This document shows positions 13,347 through 14,174 of a stretch of DNA of 14,174 nucleotides, in pieces. Source of the stretch: JALHNI01 sp031367405 (lineage in GTDB: Bacteria > Acidobacteriota > Terriglobia > Bryobacterales > Bryobacteraceae); assembly GCA_031367405.1 (NCBI GenBank), contig JANLPT010000378.1:1-14174 (forward strand), given 5' to 3'. Every line of letters begins with the position of its first letter. Within the stretch, counting starts at the first letter, position 1. Both the position numbers and the translations under genes were made by a program. The notes under the pieces were generated by a model. That model was given only the letters and a program-made list of their open reading frames with translations. It did no database searches and had not been told where the DNA came from.

Positions 13347-14174
13347 ATGACCAAACAATTATATTTGTGCACGCTAACTTTAGCAGTAACAGCAAGTGCT
13401 ATGACGCAAGGGTTTCTACCGCCAGGTGCCGTGCCCAGTTTCTTAAAGGCGGTTCGATATCCGGTCCCAGGCGCCGTCATGGTAGCCGTGGTGGATGTGA
13501 ACAATGACGGATCGCCAGATCTGGTTACCGTCAACGGAACCGCAGGTGGTGTTAGTCTGCTTCTTGGCAACGGCGACGGCACATTTCAGGCTCCACGTTC
13601 GATTGGGGCCGGAAACCCCACTAGCATCGTCACTGGTGATTTTAACGGAGACGGTAATCAGGATCTTGCGGTAGCGAATATGACGTTCAACTCCGGCCAG
13701 AATACGGTATCCATATACCTTGGCAATGGCGACGGCACTTTTCGGCAAGTTGCTGATATTGCGGCTGGGGGGCTCTCTATCAGCTATTTGACCGCCGCCG
13801 ATTTTAACAACGATGGCAAGATGGACCTGGCCATTTCGACTTTGACGTCGGTCGCTGGCATTAATCAGAACATTGTGACCTACAACTTGGCCATCATGCT
13901 GGGACGGGCTGATGGTACGTTTGGTCTGGGTTCTTCCGCGCCAGCAGGCGGCTACGGCACAGTTGCGGCCGATTTCAACGGCGATGGAAAACGCGACCTG
14001 TTTGTATTCAGCAGCAGTCAGATTAAATTAGGGAATGGCGACGGGACGTTTGTGGACGGCCAAGTTGTTCCTGGGCCTTCCTATTGGGGCGTCGCGGTGG
14101 ATGGTAATGGCGACGGGAAAATGGACTTAATCATGCTAACCGGAAGCAGAACCCGCAGTGGACCCATCGTCTAC
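13347..14174 (+). CDS. Secreted FG-GAP/VCBS repeat protein (partial, runs off the right edge)
   Basis: The frame is open for 276 codons to the end of the window. Residues 1-20 are a signal peptide (Lys3, 'LYLCTLTLAVTASA'). The rest consists of FG-GAP/VCBS-type repeats, each with a calcium-binding loop of the form DxNxDGxxD: 'DVNNDGSPD', 'DFNGDGNQD', 'DFNNDGKMD', 'DFNGDGKRD' and 'DGNGDGKMD'. Between the loops 'LGNGDGTF' or close variants recur four times. In integrin-like propellers these repeats form blades with a bound calcium ion, and bacterial members are usually extracellular or surface-exposed. The DG loops are complete. The function beyond binding or display depends on the missing C-terminus. 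Codon use looks less GC-biased than in the left block (TTA, AAT, ATT and ATA occur freely), and the start uses a Shine-Dalgarno. A recent gain is possible but not shown. Confidence 0.88.
   Translation, partial: MTKQLYLCTLTLAVTASAMTQGFLPPGAVPSFLKAVRYPVPGAVMVAVVDVNNDGSPDLVTVNGTAGGVSLLLGNGDGTFQAPRSIGAGNPTSIVTGDFNGDGNQDLAVANMTFNSGQNTVSIYLGNGDGTFRQVADIAAGGLSISYLTAADFNNDGKMDLAISTLTSVAGINQNIVTYNLAIMLGRADGTFGLGSSAPAGGYGTVAADFNGDGKRDLFVFSSSQIKLGNGDGTFVDGQVVPGPSYWGVAVDGNGDGKMDLIMLTGSRTRSGPIVY

Noticed and set aside
13016..13582. A 188-codon minus-strand frame overlapping the FG-GAP gene start
   Set aside because: It is antisense to the clear FG-GAP repeats, and its end is translated inverted repeat. 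No coding signature is seen.

Overview
The window looks like a chromosomal piece of a GC-rich soil acidobacterium of the Bryobacter/Solibacter type. This is inferred from gene content: a very large TonB-dependent receptor with an N-terminal carboxypeptidase-regulatory-like domain, a periplasmic tricorn-type S41 peptidase, clustered Uma2 nucleases, a di-heme oxidoreductase, a Yip1-like/TPR membrane protein and an FG-GAP/VCBS surface protein. No rRNA or tRNA gene, CRISPR array or intact transposase is visible.

Layout. Bases 1-187 hold no gene I can defend. Two tandem paralogous Uma2 genes (188-691 and 729-1235, minus) are followed by four larger minus-strand genes: the TonB-dependent receptor (1271-4753), the Yip1/TPR membrane protein (4812-6074), the di-heme c-type oxidoreductase (6159-7310) and the tricorn-like peptidase (7413-10709). 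A hairpin terminator (6100-6125) separates the oxidoreductase from the TPR gene. Several of the others have their own -10-like box just before the ATG, so this block is probably a row of single units rather than one operon. A lipoprotein cyclophilin (10764-11393, plus) diverges from the peptidase across 54 bp. It converges on, and overlaps by 7 bp, an SDR-type NAD(P)-binding protein (11387-12025, minus).

The last 2 kb is different. It holds an unidentified 100-residue protein, a 40-nt degenerate copy of the start of the SDR gene, a decayed DUF4276-like fragment, and a symmetrical array of ~23-nt repeats with a perfect 29-bp inverted repeat (12998-13125). The start of a calcium-binding FG-GAP/VCBS secreted protein then runs off the right edge. 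The debris around the repeat array suggests past insertion and deletion.

The most interesting regularity is in the starts. Five genes (both Uma2 copies, the receptor, the peptidase and the cyclophilin) have a TANNNT hexamer ending exactly 6-7 nt before the ATG and no Shine-Dalgarno, as expected for leaderless transcripts. The 100-residue gene and the FG-GAP gene in the disturbed right part instead have good Shine-Dalgarno sequences. Functionally the left part is mostly envelope biology (outer-membrane uptake, periplasmic proteolysis, folding and redox). I see no clear new multi-gene system; the repeat array and the leaderless start pattern are the best leads.
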